Positions 45,713 through 55,372 of a DNA stretch of 64,000 nt are shown piece by piece. The position numbers were made by a program, and so were the translations under genes. The stretch lies in contig NZ_CP089301.1 in assembly GCF_021227995.1 (NCBI RefSeq), forward strand, positions 4,216,001 through 4,280,000, given 5' to 3'. The notes beneath the pieces are model-generated. The model was not told the DNA's origin and did not search any database. It saw only the letters and a list, made by a program, of their open reading frames with translations. How positions within the stretch are numbered: the stretch's first letter is position 1; every line of letters begins with the position of its first letter. The stretch comes from Novosphingobium kaempferiae (GTDB taxonomy: Bacteria > Pseudomonadota > Alphaproteobacteria > Sphingomonadales > Sphingomonadaceae).

Positions 45713-48700
45713 GCCGCGACGCCTGCCTCCTTGACCGGGCCGTAGCCGACCACAAGGTCCGCCGCCGCTGCGATCTCAACCGCGACCTGCGTCGTTTCCG
45801 GCGTGACCTTCGCCGCCACATCGCGGATCAGATCGCGGTATTCCGCAATCAGCGCGCGCTCCATGCGCCGCTCGGCGGTATAGCCGAAGGGGTCGAAGGC
45901 CGTCCCGCGCAGGCCCTTCATCCGCGCGAGCAGGCGGAATGCCGGGAATATCCACGCCCCGAAGGCGATCTTGCGTGGTAGCCCGGTACGCGCATCGCGC
46001 CGCCACGCCAGCAGCGGCGGGGCGAGGTGGACCTTCAGACGCGGCGCGCCGTCGAAGGCTTCGGCAAGCCCATCGCGGAAGGGAGGCGCGGAATAGAGGC
46101 GCGCCACCTCGTACTCGTCCTTGTAGGCCATCAGCCGTGCCAGACCCCGTGCCGTCGCGGCGAGGAACGGCTCCCGATCCACGATGCCGCGCGCTTGCAG
46201 CGTGGTCTCCACGTCATTGAGGAAGGCTCGATACAGTGCCGCAAAGGCTTCGTCCTGATAGTCGGCGAGCAGTCGCGAGCGATGGGCGACCACGGCGGCA
46301 TAGTCGTGGGGCACTGGCGCATCGTCCATCGCTAGCCCCTCGTCCTCGCCCGCCGCCGCCAGTCGCCCGAGTGCCAGCGCGGCGAGGTTCGCGCGCACCG
46401 CGACACCGTTCATCCGCACCGCCTGCTCGATGGACTCCAGCCCGACCGGCAACAGACCGTGCTGGGCAGCGAAGCCGACCATCATCAGGTTGGTGAAGAT
46501 CGTATCGCCCAGCAACCTGCTCGCCAGTGCCCCGGCGCGCAGCGAGGCGATGTTGCCCGCCTCCACCCGCCTGCCGATGGCGGACAGGAAGCGGCTGGCG
46601 GTAAGGTCGAGGTCGCGGTTGCGCTGGAATTCCCCGGTCGGCACCACATCTTCGTTGGCGAGCACACGCGTTTCCGGGCGGGCTAGCGCCAGCACTTCCG
46701 GACTGGACGCGACGACGAGGTCGCAGGCGATCAGCACGTCGGCCTGCCCCGCGCCCAGCCGCGCCGAGGGGATCGCCGCGGTATCCGCGCCGATCCGCAG
46801 GTGGCTGGTAACTGCGCCGCCCTTCTGCGCCATGCCGGTCTGGTCGAGCACCTTGGCGGCCTTGCCCTCCAGATGTGCCGCCATCGACAGGATAGCGCCG
46901 ACCGTCAGCACGCCCGCCCCGCCGATCCCTGCCACAGCCAGAGCGACCGGACCGTTGGCAAGATCGAGAACCGGCGGTACCGGAAGCGCCGCCGCGCGGG
47001 CAAGCAGGGCCTTGTCGTCCGTCGCCCGCTTCGCCGGAATCGCGCCGGATACCTCGACGAAGCTCGGGCAGAAGCCCTTGATGCAGGAATAGTCCTTGTT
47101 GCAGGTCGACTGGTCGATGGCGCGCTTGCGGCCGAGATCGGTCTCGATCGGCACGACCGAGAGGCAGTTGGACTGGACCGAACAGTCGCCGCAGCCCTCG
47201 CACACCGCCGGATTGATCCAGAGCCGCTTGTCGGGATCGGGATGCACACCCTTCTTGCGGCGGCGGCGCTTCTCGTTGGCGCAGGTCTGTTCGTAGACGA
47301 TGGCGGACGTGCCCGAGGTTTCCCGCAACTCGCGCTGAACTTCGTCGAGCCGGTCGCGGTGCAGGATGCGCACGCCGGACGGCAGTTCCGCCGCCGAAAA
47401 GCGCGCGGGATCCTCGCTCACCAGCACGACCGGATCGACGCCCTCCACCACCAGTTCGCGCACGACCTGCTCCGGGCTCAACGCGCCCTCGGCGGGCTGG
47501 CCGCCGGTCATCGCGACGGCATCGTTGTAGAGGATCTTGAAGGTGACGCGGCTCTTGGCCGCCACCGCCGCGCGGATCGCCAGCAGGCCGGAGTGGGTGT
47601 AGGTGCCGTCGCCGAGGTTCTGGAACATGTGCGGCGTATCGACGAAGTGCTGCGCGCCGACCCAGGGCATGCCCTCCTGCCCCATCGAGACGGTCTGCAT
47701 CGTGCGCCTCTCGGGCATGTAGTGGGCGAGGCCGTGGCACCCCGTCGCACCCATCGCCGCGCTGCCTTCGGGCACCATGGTCGAGGTATTGTGCGGGCAG
47801 CCGGAGCAGAAGTAGGCGGGGCGGATCGCCGTGCGCTGGAGGCTCTGCGCGCCGTCCTCGATCACGCGCAGGGCGCCGCCGCGGGCGCGGGTTTCCTCGT
47901 CGAGAATGCCCAGCGCCGAGAGGCGGTTCACGAGTGCGCGGCGGACCGTGGCGGGGTCGAGAACGCCGGTTTCACGCAGGAGCGGTGTGCCGTCCGGCAG
48001 GGCCTTGCCGGTCAGGACCGGGGCATCGGCGCGGCCGTAGAAGATGCGGGCCAGCTGTTCCTCGATGAAGGCGCGCTTTTCCTCGACCACCAGGACTTCG
48101 GCGCTGCCGCCGCAGGAATCTCGCAGGAAAGCGCCATCCAGCGGCCAGACGAGGCCCAGTTTCACGACCCTGAGGCCCAGATTCCGGCGGCGTTCGTCCG
48201 TCAGGCCGAGGTCGGCGAGGGCCTGGCAGACATCGAGCCAGGCCTTGCCTGCGCTGACCACGGTGAGGCGTCGTTCGGGGGCATCATGGCTCACCCGATC
48301 GAGCCGGTTCAGCGCGGAAAAGCGGGGGACGATGGGCAGGCGGTGTTCGATCACGGCCGCTTCCTGCTCCAGCGCCGACATGGCGATGCGCAGGTTCGGA
48401 GATCCCGTGATTTCAGGGAGTTGTATCGGAAAACCGTGCCCCGGCAGCGTGACGGTGGTGGTCAGATCGAGCGTATCCGTAACGGCCTTGAGCGACACAT
48501 AGAGGCCACTGAGACGTGACAGAGCCCAACCGAGCTGGCCCATGGAGAGCATTTCGTCGGTCGTGGCGGGGTAGAGCATCGGCACCATCGCCGTGACCAT
48601 CACATGCTCGGACTGGTGCGCGGTGAGCGACGACTTCGCCGCGTGATCGTCCCCGCACAGCAGCAGCGCCCCGCCACGCGGATGGGTGCCTTCGAAGTTG

Positions 48701-49086
48701 GCGGCCTTGATCGCCTCGCCCGCACGCTCGACGCCGACGCCCTTGGCGTACCACAGCGCGAAGACGCCATCGACCTTCGGCCTGCCGTACCAGTCGAGCT
48801 GCTGCGTGCCGCGCAGCGAGGTGGCGGCGAGTTCCTCGTTCAGCCCCGGCTCGAAGCGGATCGCGTGGTCGGTGAGCAGCTTTTCGGAGGCCCAGAGCTG
48901 CGCGTCCAGCGTGGTGATCGGCGAGCCGCGATAGCCGGTCACGTAGCCCGCCGTGTTCAGCCCCCCCGCCCGGTCCCGCCGCGCCTGTTCGAGCAGCAGC
49001 CGCACGACGCCCTGCAGCGCCGAGAGCATGACCTGCCCTTCGCCTTGCGTGTACTTGTCATCGAGCGTGACGACCGAACGGGTCAC
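45628..49086 (-). CDS. Indolepyruvate ferredoxin oxidoreductase-family fusion protein
   Basis: 1152-residue fusion with the alpha/TPP part first, a ferredoxin-like Cys cluster (CEGCGDCSVQSNC, then CNKDYSCIKGFCP), a pyruvate-ferredoxin-gamma-type domain (AVAGIGGAGVLTVGAIL) and a C-terminal DUF6537-like region. The TPP motif is GDGTYTHSGLL with CSGCPHN upstream. It decarboxylates an aryl- or other 2-oxoacid to an acyl-CoA with ferredoxin as electron acceptor. GTG at 49086 has GGGAGG 4 nt upstream; the preceding in-frame codons look non-coding. It is on the same strand as the DUF2889 and P450 genes. Confidence 0.9.
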   Translation of the reverse strand: MTRSVVTLDDKYTQGEGQVMLSALQGVVRLLLEQARRDRAGGLNTAGYVTGYRGSPITTLDAQLWASEKLLTDHAIRFEPGLNEELAATSLRGTQQLDWYGRPKVDGVFALWYAKGVGVERAGEAIKAANFEGTHPRGGALLLCGDDHAAKSSLTAHQSEHVMVTAMVPMLYPATTDEMLSMGQLGWALSRLSGLYVSLKAVTDTLDLTTTVTLPGHGFPIQLPEITGSPNLRIAMSALEQEAAVIEHRLPIVPRFSALNRLDRVSHDAPERRLTVVSAGKAWLDVCQALADLGLTDERRRNLGLRVVKLGLVWPLDGAFLRDSCGGSAEVLVVEEKRAFIEEQLARIFYGRADAPVLTGKALPDGTPLLRETGVLDPATVRRALVNRLSALGILDEETRARGGALRVIEDGAQSLQRTAIRPAYFCSGCPHNTSTMVPEGSAAMGATGCHGLAHYMPERRTMQTVSMGQEGMPWVGAQHFVDTPHMFQNLGDGTYTHSGLLAIRAAVAAKSRVTFKILYNDAVAMTGGQPAEGALSPEQVVRELVVEGVDPVVLVSEDPARFSAAELPSGVRILHRDRLDEVQRELRETSGTSAIVYEQTCANEKRRRRKKGVHPDPDKRLWINPAVCEGCGDCSVQSNCLSVVPIETDLGRKRAIDQSTCNKDYSCIKGFCPSFVEVSGAIPAKRATDDKALLARAAALPVPPVLDLANGPVALAVAGIGGAGVLTVGAILSMAAHLEGKAAKVLDQTGMAQKGGAVTSHLRIGADTAAIPSARLGAGQADVLIACDLVVASSPEVLALARPETRVLANEDVVPTGEFQRNRDLDLTASRFLSAIGRRVEAGNIASLRAGALASRLLGDTIFTNLMMVGFAAQHGLLPVGLESIEQAVRMNGVAVRANLAALALGRLAAAGEDEGLAMDDAPVPHDYAAVVAHRSRLLADYQDEAFAALYRAFLNDVETTLQARGIVDREPFLAATARGLARLMAYKDEYEVARLYSAPPFRDGLAEAFDGAPRLKVHLAPPLLAWRRDARTGLPRKIAFGAWIFPAFRLLARMKGLRGTAFDPFGYTAERRMERALIAEYRDLIRDVAAKVTPETTQVAVEIAAAADLVVGYGPVKEAGVAAYRARVADLLARLSAPLSVPAGRIAEPA

Positions 49087-49217
49087 TCGGCCTCCCGGAT
49101 TTGCCTTGCCTTCCGGCGGCTTTCCAGAGGGGCAGGGCGGGCGCAAGCGGGAGGGCGGGCTTGCGCCGCAGCGGTCAAGCGGGGTTGCGGGGTGGGGCGG
49201 CGTTGTGCCTTGCCGGC

Positions 49218-49295
49218 GGGGCTTCGACAAGCTCAGCCTGAGCGGGGTCAGGGGTTGTTATGCCAACCCCGCTCACCCTGAGCTTGTCGAAGGGT
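49218..49295. repeat. Dispersed inverted repeat, family C copy 2
   Basis: The arms GCTTCGACAAGCTCAGCCTG (from 49221) and CACCCTGAGCTTGTCGAAGG (from 49274) are inverted copies, as at 8994-9094. It fills much of the 215-bp gap between the oxidoreductase and DUF2889 genes. Confidence 0.88.
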
Positions 49296-49302
49296 CAGCC
49301 AG

Positions 49303-50319
49303 CTAGGCTATCCGCCCCGCCAGCTCCGGCACGTCGGCCAGTGCGCGCAGGGCGTCGTTGAGGTGGGTGCAGCCGTCGGGGCCGCGCAAGTGCGCCAGCA
49401 CCTCCTCGCGGATCTCGGCGAGGTTGCGGCCGACGAGGCGCTGGGTGTTCGCCACCGCGCCGGGGCATTCGGGGAACGGCAGGATGCGCGCCTCGGGCTC
49501 CATCGAGAGCACTTCCAGCGTCGCGATGTCCGCCGTCGCGCGCAGGACGTATTCGTGGATGGCGACACGGGTGCCGTCGCGGCGCATGGCGCTGTCCTGG
49601 AAGGCGGAGTCGATGCGGATCACGCCTGCCGCATCGTCGCGCGTCACGTCGATGCGGCGCGCGCGGCGGAACCCCGGGCCATCGTGGTCAGAAAGCGAAT
49701 GCCAGCCGAGCGGATCCACCGGGTTGCGCAGATCGCCCGCGTCGGCATTGGCGACCTTCTCGGGATCGACGTCGCCCGATACGCCGATGTTGCCCTCCTG
49801 CAGCCCCCAGCACACGTTGACGCGACTGGCCATCATGCGGTCGTGCTGTTCGTCGCCCAGCTTCTCGCGCAGGCGGTCGGCCCAGTCGGGATACCACTGC
49901 GACCACGCGAAGCTGCTGACGAGCGCGGTGCCGGACAGATCGTCGAGCACGAGGTAGAGCGGGTGCGCATCGGCCACGAGCCCCGGCAGTTCCTCACGCA
50001 GCAGCCCGCGCAAGTGACCGCCCGCGCGCGCGCCGACCAGCGCGGCGATCCCCTCGGGCGCGGGGTCGGCATGAATCGCGGTGATCGTCTTGTCCTCGGT
50101 CATGCGCACTTCGTAGCGGCCCTCGGCAAGCGTCAGGCCGTCCTCCCCCGCCAGCGGGGTCCACAAGTCGCGCGCGGCGCCGACGAACAGGCGCTGGCCT
50201 TCGATGCCGTCCGGCCACGACACGTCGATGCTGGACGTGCGCCGCACCGACCCGGCGGCGCGGACCGGGGCCGGGTTCGCGGTGGCGCGCGGCGGCGGAG
50301 GGAGCGTCATGAAGTTCAT
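49303..50319 (-). CDS. DUF2889-domain protein
   Basis: 338 residues. The C-terminal segment GPDGCTHLNDALRALAD is the DUF2889 signature, and the N-terminal SSIDVSWPDGIEGQRLF is typical. No signal peptide. Members occur in degradation clusters but have no known activity. ATG at 50319 or 50310. It lies 44 nt after the MDR-type reductase gene and probably shares its transcript. Confidence 0.85.
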   Translation of the reverse strand: MNFMTLPPPPRATANPAPVRAAGSVRRTSSIDVSWPDGIEGQRLFVGAARDLWTPLAGEDGLTLAEGRYEVRMTEDKTITAIHADPAPEGIAALVGARAGGHLRGLLREELPGLVADAHPLYLVLDDLSGTALVSSFAWSQWYPDWADRLREKLGDEQHDRMMASRVNVCWGLQEGNIGVSGDVDPEKVANADAGDLRNPVDPLGWHSLSDHDGPGFRRARRIDVTRDDAAGVIRIDSAFQDSAMRRDGTRVAIHEYVLRATADIATLEVLSMEPEARILPFPECPGAVANTQRLVGRNLAEIREEVLAHLRGPDGCTHLNDALRALADVPELAGRIA

Positions 50320-50363
50320 TGCAAGAGACGCTGCACCCCGCCGCCGCCCGGATCAAGCCTGCA

Positions 50364-51401
50364 TCATGATCGGGGGGCGACACGCACCAGCAGCTTGCCG
50401 ACGTGGTCATGGCCCGAAAATACGCTGGAAAAGGCCTGCGGAGCCGCCTCGATGCCCTCGACGACGGATTCGGCGAAGCGGATCTTGCCCTCTTTCATCC
50501 ACCCGGCGATGTCCTCCAGCCCCTTCTGGCCCGCCAGCATCCCGGCGAAGCCCTTGATCTCGAGTCCCTTGTTCATGATGAGGCGGTAGAATCCGGGCAG
50601 CCGGTCCGGCCCCGGGCCTTCCATGCCGACGCCGTAATAGGCGATGAAGCCGCACATCGGCATACGCGCGCCGCGCTTCAGCAGCGGCAGCACGGTCATC
50701 GTCACGTCGCCGCCGACGTTGTCGAGGTACACGTCCGCGCCTTCGGGCATCGCCGCCTTGAGCTGGTCGGCGAAGTCGGCCGCCTTGTAGTCCGCCACCG
50801 CATCGAAGCCGAAGTCCAGCAGCGCCGCGCACTTGGCCGCGCCGCCCGCGATGCCGACCGCCCGGCCACCCAGCACCTTGACGATCTGCCCGGCGATCGA
50901 GCCCACCGCGCCCGCAGCGGCGGAGATCACCACCGTCTCGCCCGCCTTCACCTTGCCGACGTTGACGATGCCCTCGTAGGCGGTCTGCCCCGGCCCGCCG
51001 AGCGCGCCGAGCGCGGTGGAGACGGGCGCAAGCGCGGTATCCAGCTTGCGCGGCGGCCCGCGATAGTCGCTCTGGTCCGGGGCGAGCACGGCATATTCCT
51101 GCCAGCCGGAGCGCCCCTCCACCACGTCGCCCGCGGCGTAGTCCGGGTGGTTGGAAGCGACGACCTCGCTCACCACCGGGCCGACCATCGGCTGGCCAAG
51201 CTCGGCGCGGCCTGCACCGGTCAGCACCTTCTCGTCCACCGAGAAGCGCAGCAGCGGATCGACCGCTATGTAGAGCGTCCTGAGGAGTATCTCCCGCTCC
51301 CCCGGCTGGGGCACGGGCACGTCCTCCACGCGGAAGTCGGTCGGTTTCGGATTGCCCTGCGCATAGGCGGCCAGGACGACCTGCTTCATCGTCGCGCTCA
51401 T
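50364..51401 (-). CDS. MDR-family NADP-dependent oxidoreductase
   Basis: 345-residue medium-chain reductase without zinc, like prostaglandin/leukotriene reductases and YncB. It starts VVLAAYAQGNPKPTDF, has VDPLLRFSVDEK and the NADPH motif SAAAGAVGSIAGQIVKVLGG (shortened here to SAAAGAVGSIAGQIVK). It probably reduces an enone. It is coupled to the P450 by an ATGA overlap, suggesting action on a P450 product or substrate. Confidence 0.9.
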   Translation of the reverse strand: MSATMKQVVLAAYAQGNPKPTDFRVEDVPVPQPGEREILLRTLYIAVDPLLRFSVDEKVLTGAGRAELGQPMVGPVVSEVVASNHPDYAAGDVVEGRSGWQEYAVLAPDQSDYRGPPRKLDTALAPVSTALGALGGPGQTAYEGIVNVGKVKAGETVVISAAAGAVGSIAGQIVKVLGGRAVGIAGGAAKCAALLDFGFDAVADYKAADFADQLKAAMPEGADVYLDNVGGDVTMTVLPLLKRGARMPMCGFIAYYGVGMEGPGPDRLPGFYRLIMNKGLEIKGFAGMLAGQKGLEDIAGWMKEGKIRFAESVVEGIEAAPQAFSSVFSGHDHVGKLLVRVAPRS

Positions 51402-52717
51402 TTCAGCCTCACCGGAACGGCGGTCATGCCGCGATGTTCGAGGCCCCGGTACTCCGGTTTCGGCTTGCCGGGGTCGAGGGCCATGTTCGGGAAGCGGTCG
51501 AGCAGGCCGTTGATGGCGACGATCATCTCCTGCCGCGCGACCTCGATGCCGAGGCAGCGATGCGGGCCGTAGCCGAAGCCCATGTTCGCCTGCTTCTTGC
51601 GGAAGATGTCGTAAGTGCCCGGATCGGGGAACACGGCAGGATCGTGGTTCGCCGCGCCGAAGCACAGGAACACGCGGGTTCCGGCGGGCACCGGCACGCC
51701 CTCGACCTCGGTATCCTCCATGCAGAGGCGCGGCATCATCGGGTCGGTGCAGCGCCAGCGCAGCGATTCCTCGACCGCGAGTTCCACCAGCGAACGGTCG
51801 TCACGGCAGGCATCCCAGAAGTGGCGGTGGTTCATCAGCGCGTCGATGGTGATGCCCAGTTGCCGCCAGGTGGTGCCGCCACCCGCGAAGATCGCGAGCT
51901 TGCAGTAGCCGAAGATCTCGTCTTCGGTCAGCTTGCGCTTGAAGCCGTCCTCCTCGTCGACGATCTCGCTGGCGATGAGCCCGGTGATGAGGTTGTCGCC
52001 GGGATTGCGGGTGTTCTCGGCGATGAGTTCGCGCAAGGTCGCGTCGATCCACGCGCGCGATGCCGCCGCTTCCTCGGGCGTCAGCTTCGCCGCGCCGAAG
52101 GTGGCGCGGTTGAGCTGGTAGCGGAACTCGATCACGTCCTCCCCCTCCAGCCCGATGGCGCGGGTGACGGTGGCCATCGGCAGGCGGGCGCAGAGCTGGC
52201 TGTTGAGGTCGGTCGTCTCCTCGTCCAGCAGGCGGTCGAGCAGGGCGTCCACCGTCTCCTCGATCCAGCGGCGGTTCCACCAGTCGATCACCTTGGGCCG
52301 CTTGAACAGTGGCTGCGCGGCGGAGCGCAGGCGCTTGTGCGGCTTGCCGACCATGGAGAGGATCGTCGGCCCGATGGTGCGCACGCCGGGACTTTCGTTG
52401 TAGCCCTCGGACGAGAACAGCAGGTTCTCGCGAAAGCCGATCTCGCAGGCCCGCCAGGAAAAGAACGTCATCGCATCGCGCGGCGGGCCCATCGCATGGG
52501 CCATCTCCGGCACGCCGAGCAGTTCGCGCAAGCTGCCCTTGTGGACCGGGGCAGCGTCGCGCAAGGCGTTCATGTCGTCGGTATAGTCGCGGTTGCCGTC
52601 GACCCCGGCGTTGGCGCTCTCCTTGTTGACGTCGAACATCTCCGCATAGCGCGGATTGTCGCTCATCAGCGAGGCGAGCGCGGCGGAATTGCCGCCTCTC
52701 ATCGGGCAGGTCGCCAT
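51398..52717 (-). CDS. Cytochrome P450
   Basis: 439-residue soluble P450. The heme loop FGYGPHRCLGIEVAR gives Cys388. The I-helix is AGGGTTW and the ExxR is EESLRW. It hydroxylates an unknown organic substrate, probably with electrons from a ferredoxin and reductase. No ferredoxin is adjacent; the flavoprotein at 31734 is a possible reductase. It starts 3 nt after the SDR gene and overlaps the MDR reductase, forming a tight three-gene unit. Confidence 0.94.
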   Translation of the reverse strand: MATCPMRGGNSAALASLMSDNPRYAEMFDVNKESANAGVDGNRDYTDDMNALRDAAPVHKGSLRELLGVPEMAHAMGPPRDAMTFFSWRACEIGFRENLLFSSEGYNESPGVRTIGPTILSMVGKPHKRLRSAAQPLFKRPKVIDWWNRRWIEETVDALLDRLLDEETTDLNSQLCARLPMATVTRAIGLEGEDVIEFRYQLNRATFGAAKLTPEEAAASRAWIDATLRELIAENTRNPGDNLITGLIASEIVDEEDGFKRKLTEDEIFGYCKLAIFAGGGTTWRQLGITIDALMNHRHFWDACRDDRSLVELAVEESLRWRCTDPMMPRLCMEDTEVEGVPVPAGTRVFLCFGAANHDPAVFPDPGTYDIFRKKQANMGFGYGPHRCLGIEVARQEMIVAINGLLDRFPNMALDPGKPKPEYRGLEHRGMTAVPVRLK

Positions 52718-52720
52718 GGC

Positions 52721-53521
52721 TCAGCCCCCCGCCTTGCGCCCGGCGGACAGACCGCCGTCCACCGGCAGGTTCACGCCGGTGATGTTGGCGGCGAGGTCCG
52801 AGGCGAGGAACAGCGCGGCGGACGCGGTGTCGCGCGGGTCTATGGCCTTGCCCAGCGGGTGCGCCTTGCCCATGCCTTCGAGGATGCGGTCGCGATGCTC
52901 GCTGTCGGGGTCCATGCCCGCATAGTGCGTGAGCATCCCGGCGGGGCAGACGGCGTTGACACGGATGCCCTTGCCCGCGACCTCGATGGCGAGTGCGCGG
53001 GTCAGCTGCACGACCGCGCCCTTGGTCGCGCCGTAGAGCACGCCGCCGTAGCCCATCAGCCCCGCGACCGAGGCGGTGGAGACGATGGCCCCTCCGCCCC
53101 CTTGCTTCTCGAACTGGCGGATCGCCGACTGGCAACCGTAAACGACGCCGTTGATGTTGACGTCCTCCACCCGCTTCATCTCCTCCGGGTCGCACTCGAC
53201 GAGCGAGCGCAGGCCCTTGCCGGGGATCGGGCTGATGGTGATGCCCGCGTTGTTGTAGATGACGTCGAGCCGCCCAAAGCTCTCCACCGCCCTGGCCACG
53301 GCAGCATCGACGCTGGCGGGATCGGCGACGTTGCAGGCGACCGCCACTGCCTCCCCGCCCGCTTCCCTTGCGAGCGCGGCGGTTTCCTCGGCATTCGCGG
53401 CGTTGATGTCGGCGGCGACGACTTTCGCGCCATGCTCGCAGAACAGCAGCACGGCGGCGCGGCCAAGCCCCGAACCCGCGCCGGTGATGAGGGCGACCTT
53501 GCCCTGAACCAGTCCTTCCAT
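52721..53521 (-). CDS. Short-chain dehydrogenase/reductase
   Basis: 266 residues. The cofactor loop is ALITGAGSGLGRAAV, the NNAG strand is VIYNNAGITIS, and the active site is YGATKGAVVQL. NLPVDGGLSAG is the usual C-terminus. Likely oxidises the P450-made alcohol. ATG 53521 has GAGGACGAGG just upstream. The longer in-frame frame would read through the family B repeat at 53579 and is rejected. It is upstream of the P450 with a 3-nt gap. Confidence 0.92.
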   Translation of the reverse strand: MEGLVQGKVALITGAGSGLGRAAVLLFCEHGAKVVAADINAANAEETAALAREAGGEAVAVACNVADPASVDAAVARAVESFGRLDVIYNNAGITISPIPGKGLRSLVECDPEEMKRVEDVNINGVVYGCQSAIRQFEKQGGGGAIVSTASVAGLMGYGGVLYGATKGAVVQLTRALAIEVAGKGIRVNAVCPAGMLTHYAGMDPDSEHRDRILEGMGKAHPLGKAIDPRDTASAALFLASDLAANITGVNLPVDGGLSAGRKAGG

Positions 53522-53578
53522 CCTCGTCCTCTCCCTTATGTTCTCGCGTCTGAGGTCAAGCCTGCCCGCTCCCCACCT

Positions 53579-53662
53579 CGTCATTGCGAGCGAAGCGAAG
53601 CAATCCATCGCCGTTCGCGTCGCCGCAGATTGCTTCGTCGGCTTCGCCTCCTCGCAATGACG
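53579..53662. repeat. Dispersed inverted repeat, family B copy 3
   Basis: Left arm 53579-53607 (CGTCATTGCGAGCGAAGCGA...) and right arm 53628-53662 are diverged versions of the copy at 8860-8934, with an insertion in the right arm. Confidence 0.85.
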
Positions 53663-53704
53663 ACGGGGAACCGACGACGGCAGAGGGTGCCCACACCGCT
53701 CGCC

Positions 53705-55162
53705 TCACCCGCCGATGTTCAGCGTGGTCATCATCTGGAACTCGCGCAGGCCCTCGACGCCGCGTTCGCGGCCGAGGCCGCTCATCTTGATGCCGCCGCC
53801 GCTGGCGTAGCTGGACATCACCGCGCCGTTGATGTTGACCGCGCCGCTGCGGATCTTCAGCCCCACCTCCAGCGCCTTGACCTTGTCCGCGCCGTGGACC
53901 CAGCCGGACAGGCCGAAGCGGCTGTCGTTCGCCATCTCGACCGCGTGGTCGAGGTCACGGTAGCCGATGACGCCCACCACCGGGCCGAATATCTCCTCCT
54001 GCGCGGCGGGGTTGGCGTTGTCCGGCAGGTCGAGCACGGTCGGCTCCCAGTAGAAGCCCTTGTCGATCCCCTCGGGCCGCTTGCCGCCGCAGACGACACG
54101 GCCCCCTGCCTCGACGGCGGCTTTCGTGAAGTGCTCGCAGCGGTCGCGCTGGGCGGCGCTGATGACGGGGCCGAGCTGGGTGGCGGGATCGCTGGCCGGG
54201 CCGATCTTCACGTTCGCCAGCAGCTTCGCCATGCCGTCCAGCACTTCGGCCTTGCTCTCCTGCGGCACGAACACGCGCGTACCCAGTACGCAACCCTGCC
54301 CGGCGTGCGAAGTGCAGACCGAGTAGGCGGCGGACGGCGCGCGCGCCATGGCGTCGGGCAGATAGATCTGCGCGGACTTGCCGCCCAGTTCCAGCACCAG
54401 CCGCTTGAGCGTGGGCGCGGCCTGCTCCGCCACCTTGGCGCCTACCGTGCACGATCCGGTGAACGAGACCATGTCCACGCGCGGATCGGTGGTCATGGCA
54501 AGGCCGCCGGCAAGCCCTGGCTCGACGATCACGTTCATGACGCCGGGCGGCAGACCCGCTTCCTCGGCCGCTTCGGCGAAGATCATGGATGAGATCGGCG
54601 TCAGCGGATTGGGCCGCAGGATCACCGTGTCGCCCGCCATGAGCGCAGGCACCACCTTCCAGAACGCGGTGTAGAACGGCACGTTGTAGGCCGAGATCGC
54701 CGAGACAACGCCGAGCGGCGACCACCGCTTGAGGCTCTGCACCACGAAGTGCGGGTTGACCCGCTCGTGGATCGGCAGCGGGTTTTCCTCATGCTCCGGC
54801 AGGCGCAGGAACAGGTCGACGATCTCGTCCGTCATGCGCAGCGGCGCGTGGACCTGCGCGCCCATGACCGTGGCGGAGACCGGGCATCCGGCTTCGTTGA
54901 TCGCGCATTCCTTGAGCCAGTCCGCCCGCTTGCGCATCGCCTCTCCGAAGCGGGTCATCGCCGCGCCGCGCTCCTTCATGGAGAGCCCGGGCCAGGCGCC
55001 GGAATCGAACGCCTGCCGCGCGGCGGCGATGGCGGCCTCTGCCTGGGCAGCGGAAACGCCGGTCACTTCGGCGACCACGGATTCGTCCGAGGGGTTCTGC
55101 ACCGCGAACCGCTCGCCCTCGCCGCGCACGAACCTGCCGCCGATGTACCCTGCGTAGTCCAA
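53705..55162 (-). CDS. Aldehyde dehydrogenase
   Basis: About 485 residues; an NAD(P)-dependent enzyme oxidising aldehydes to acids. The catalytic Glu is in LVLELGGKSAQIYL. The nucleophile is Cys in SHAGQGCVLGTRV, and SGGGIKMSGLGRE and the GRE end are typical. The start is uncertain: TTG at 55162 has GGGAGAG upstream, while GTG at 55168 or 55186 also fits. It reads leftward, divergent from the semialdehyde dehydrogenase at 55373, across an AT-rich gap. Confidence 0.88.
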   Translation of the reverse strand: MDYAGYIGGRFVRGEGERFAVQNPSDESVVAEVTGVSAAQAEAAIAAARQAFDSGAWPGLSMKERGAAMTRFGEAMRKRADWLKECAINEAGCPVSATVMGAQVHAPLRMTDEIVDLFLRLPEHEENPLPIHERVNPHFVVQSLKRWSPLGVVSAISAYNVPFYTAFWKVVPALMAGDTVILRPNPLTPISSMIFAEAAEEAGLPPGVMNVIVEPGLAGGLAMTTDPRVDMVSFTGSCTVGAKVAEQAAPTLKRLVLELGGKSAQIYLPDAMARAPSAAYSVCTSHAGQGCVLGTRVFVPQESKAEVLDGMAKLLANVKIGPASDPATQLGPVISAAQRDRCEHFTKAAVEAGGRVVCGGKRPEGIDKGFYWEPTVLDLPDNANPAAQEEIFGPVVGVIGYRDLDHAVEMANDSRFGLSGWVHGADKVKALEVGLKIRSGAVNINGAVMSSYASGGGIKMSGLGRERGVEGLREFQMMTTLNIGG

Positions 55163-55191
55163 GTCCACTCTCCCGGATATATTCACATTTG

Positions 55192-55205
55192 CGAATTATT
55201 ATTCG
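55192..55205. promoter_or_regulatory. Small palindrome between divergent aldehyde dehydrogenases
   Basis: CGAAT-TATT-ATTCG, a perfect 5-bp inverted repeat in an AT-rich stretch, 30 nt upstream of the TTG start at 55162. Possible operator; no regulator is adjacent. Confidence 0.35.
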
Positions 55206-55372
55206 GATTTCAGACTAACGCAGGCTTGGAGGAGCGTCAATCGCGCGACCTCGCGCTTGTGGCAGGCGGCGGGTGCGGCTTGTAACGGCTAGGAGGCGTG
55301 CCTAGACCATGCCGGAACCCGCGCGTGTCCGTTCGAGAGACGCCACCGGCAACCAAGAGGAACCCGCAAGAA

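Noticed and set aside
53521..53608. N-terminal extension of the SDR gene through the repeat
   Set aside because: The extension is translated repeat sequence; ATG 53521 has a strong ribosome site.
51434..54592. 1052-codon plus-strand frame across the P450, SDR and aldehyde dehydrogenase genes
   Set aside because: Spans several well-supported minus-strand genes and a dispersed repeat; composition is that of an antisense frame.
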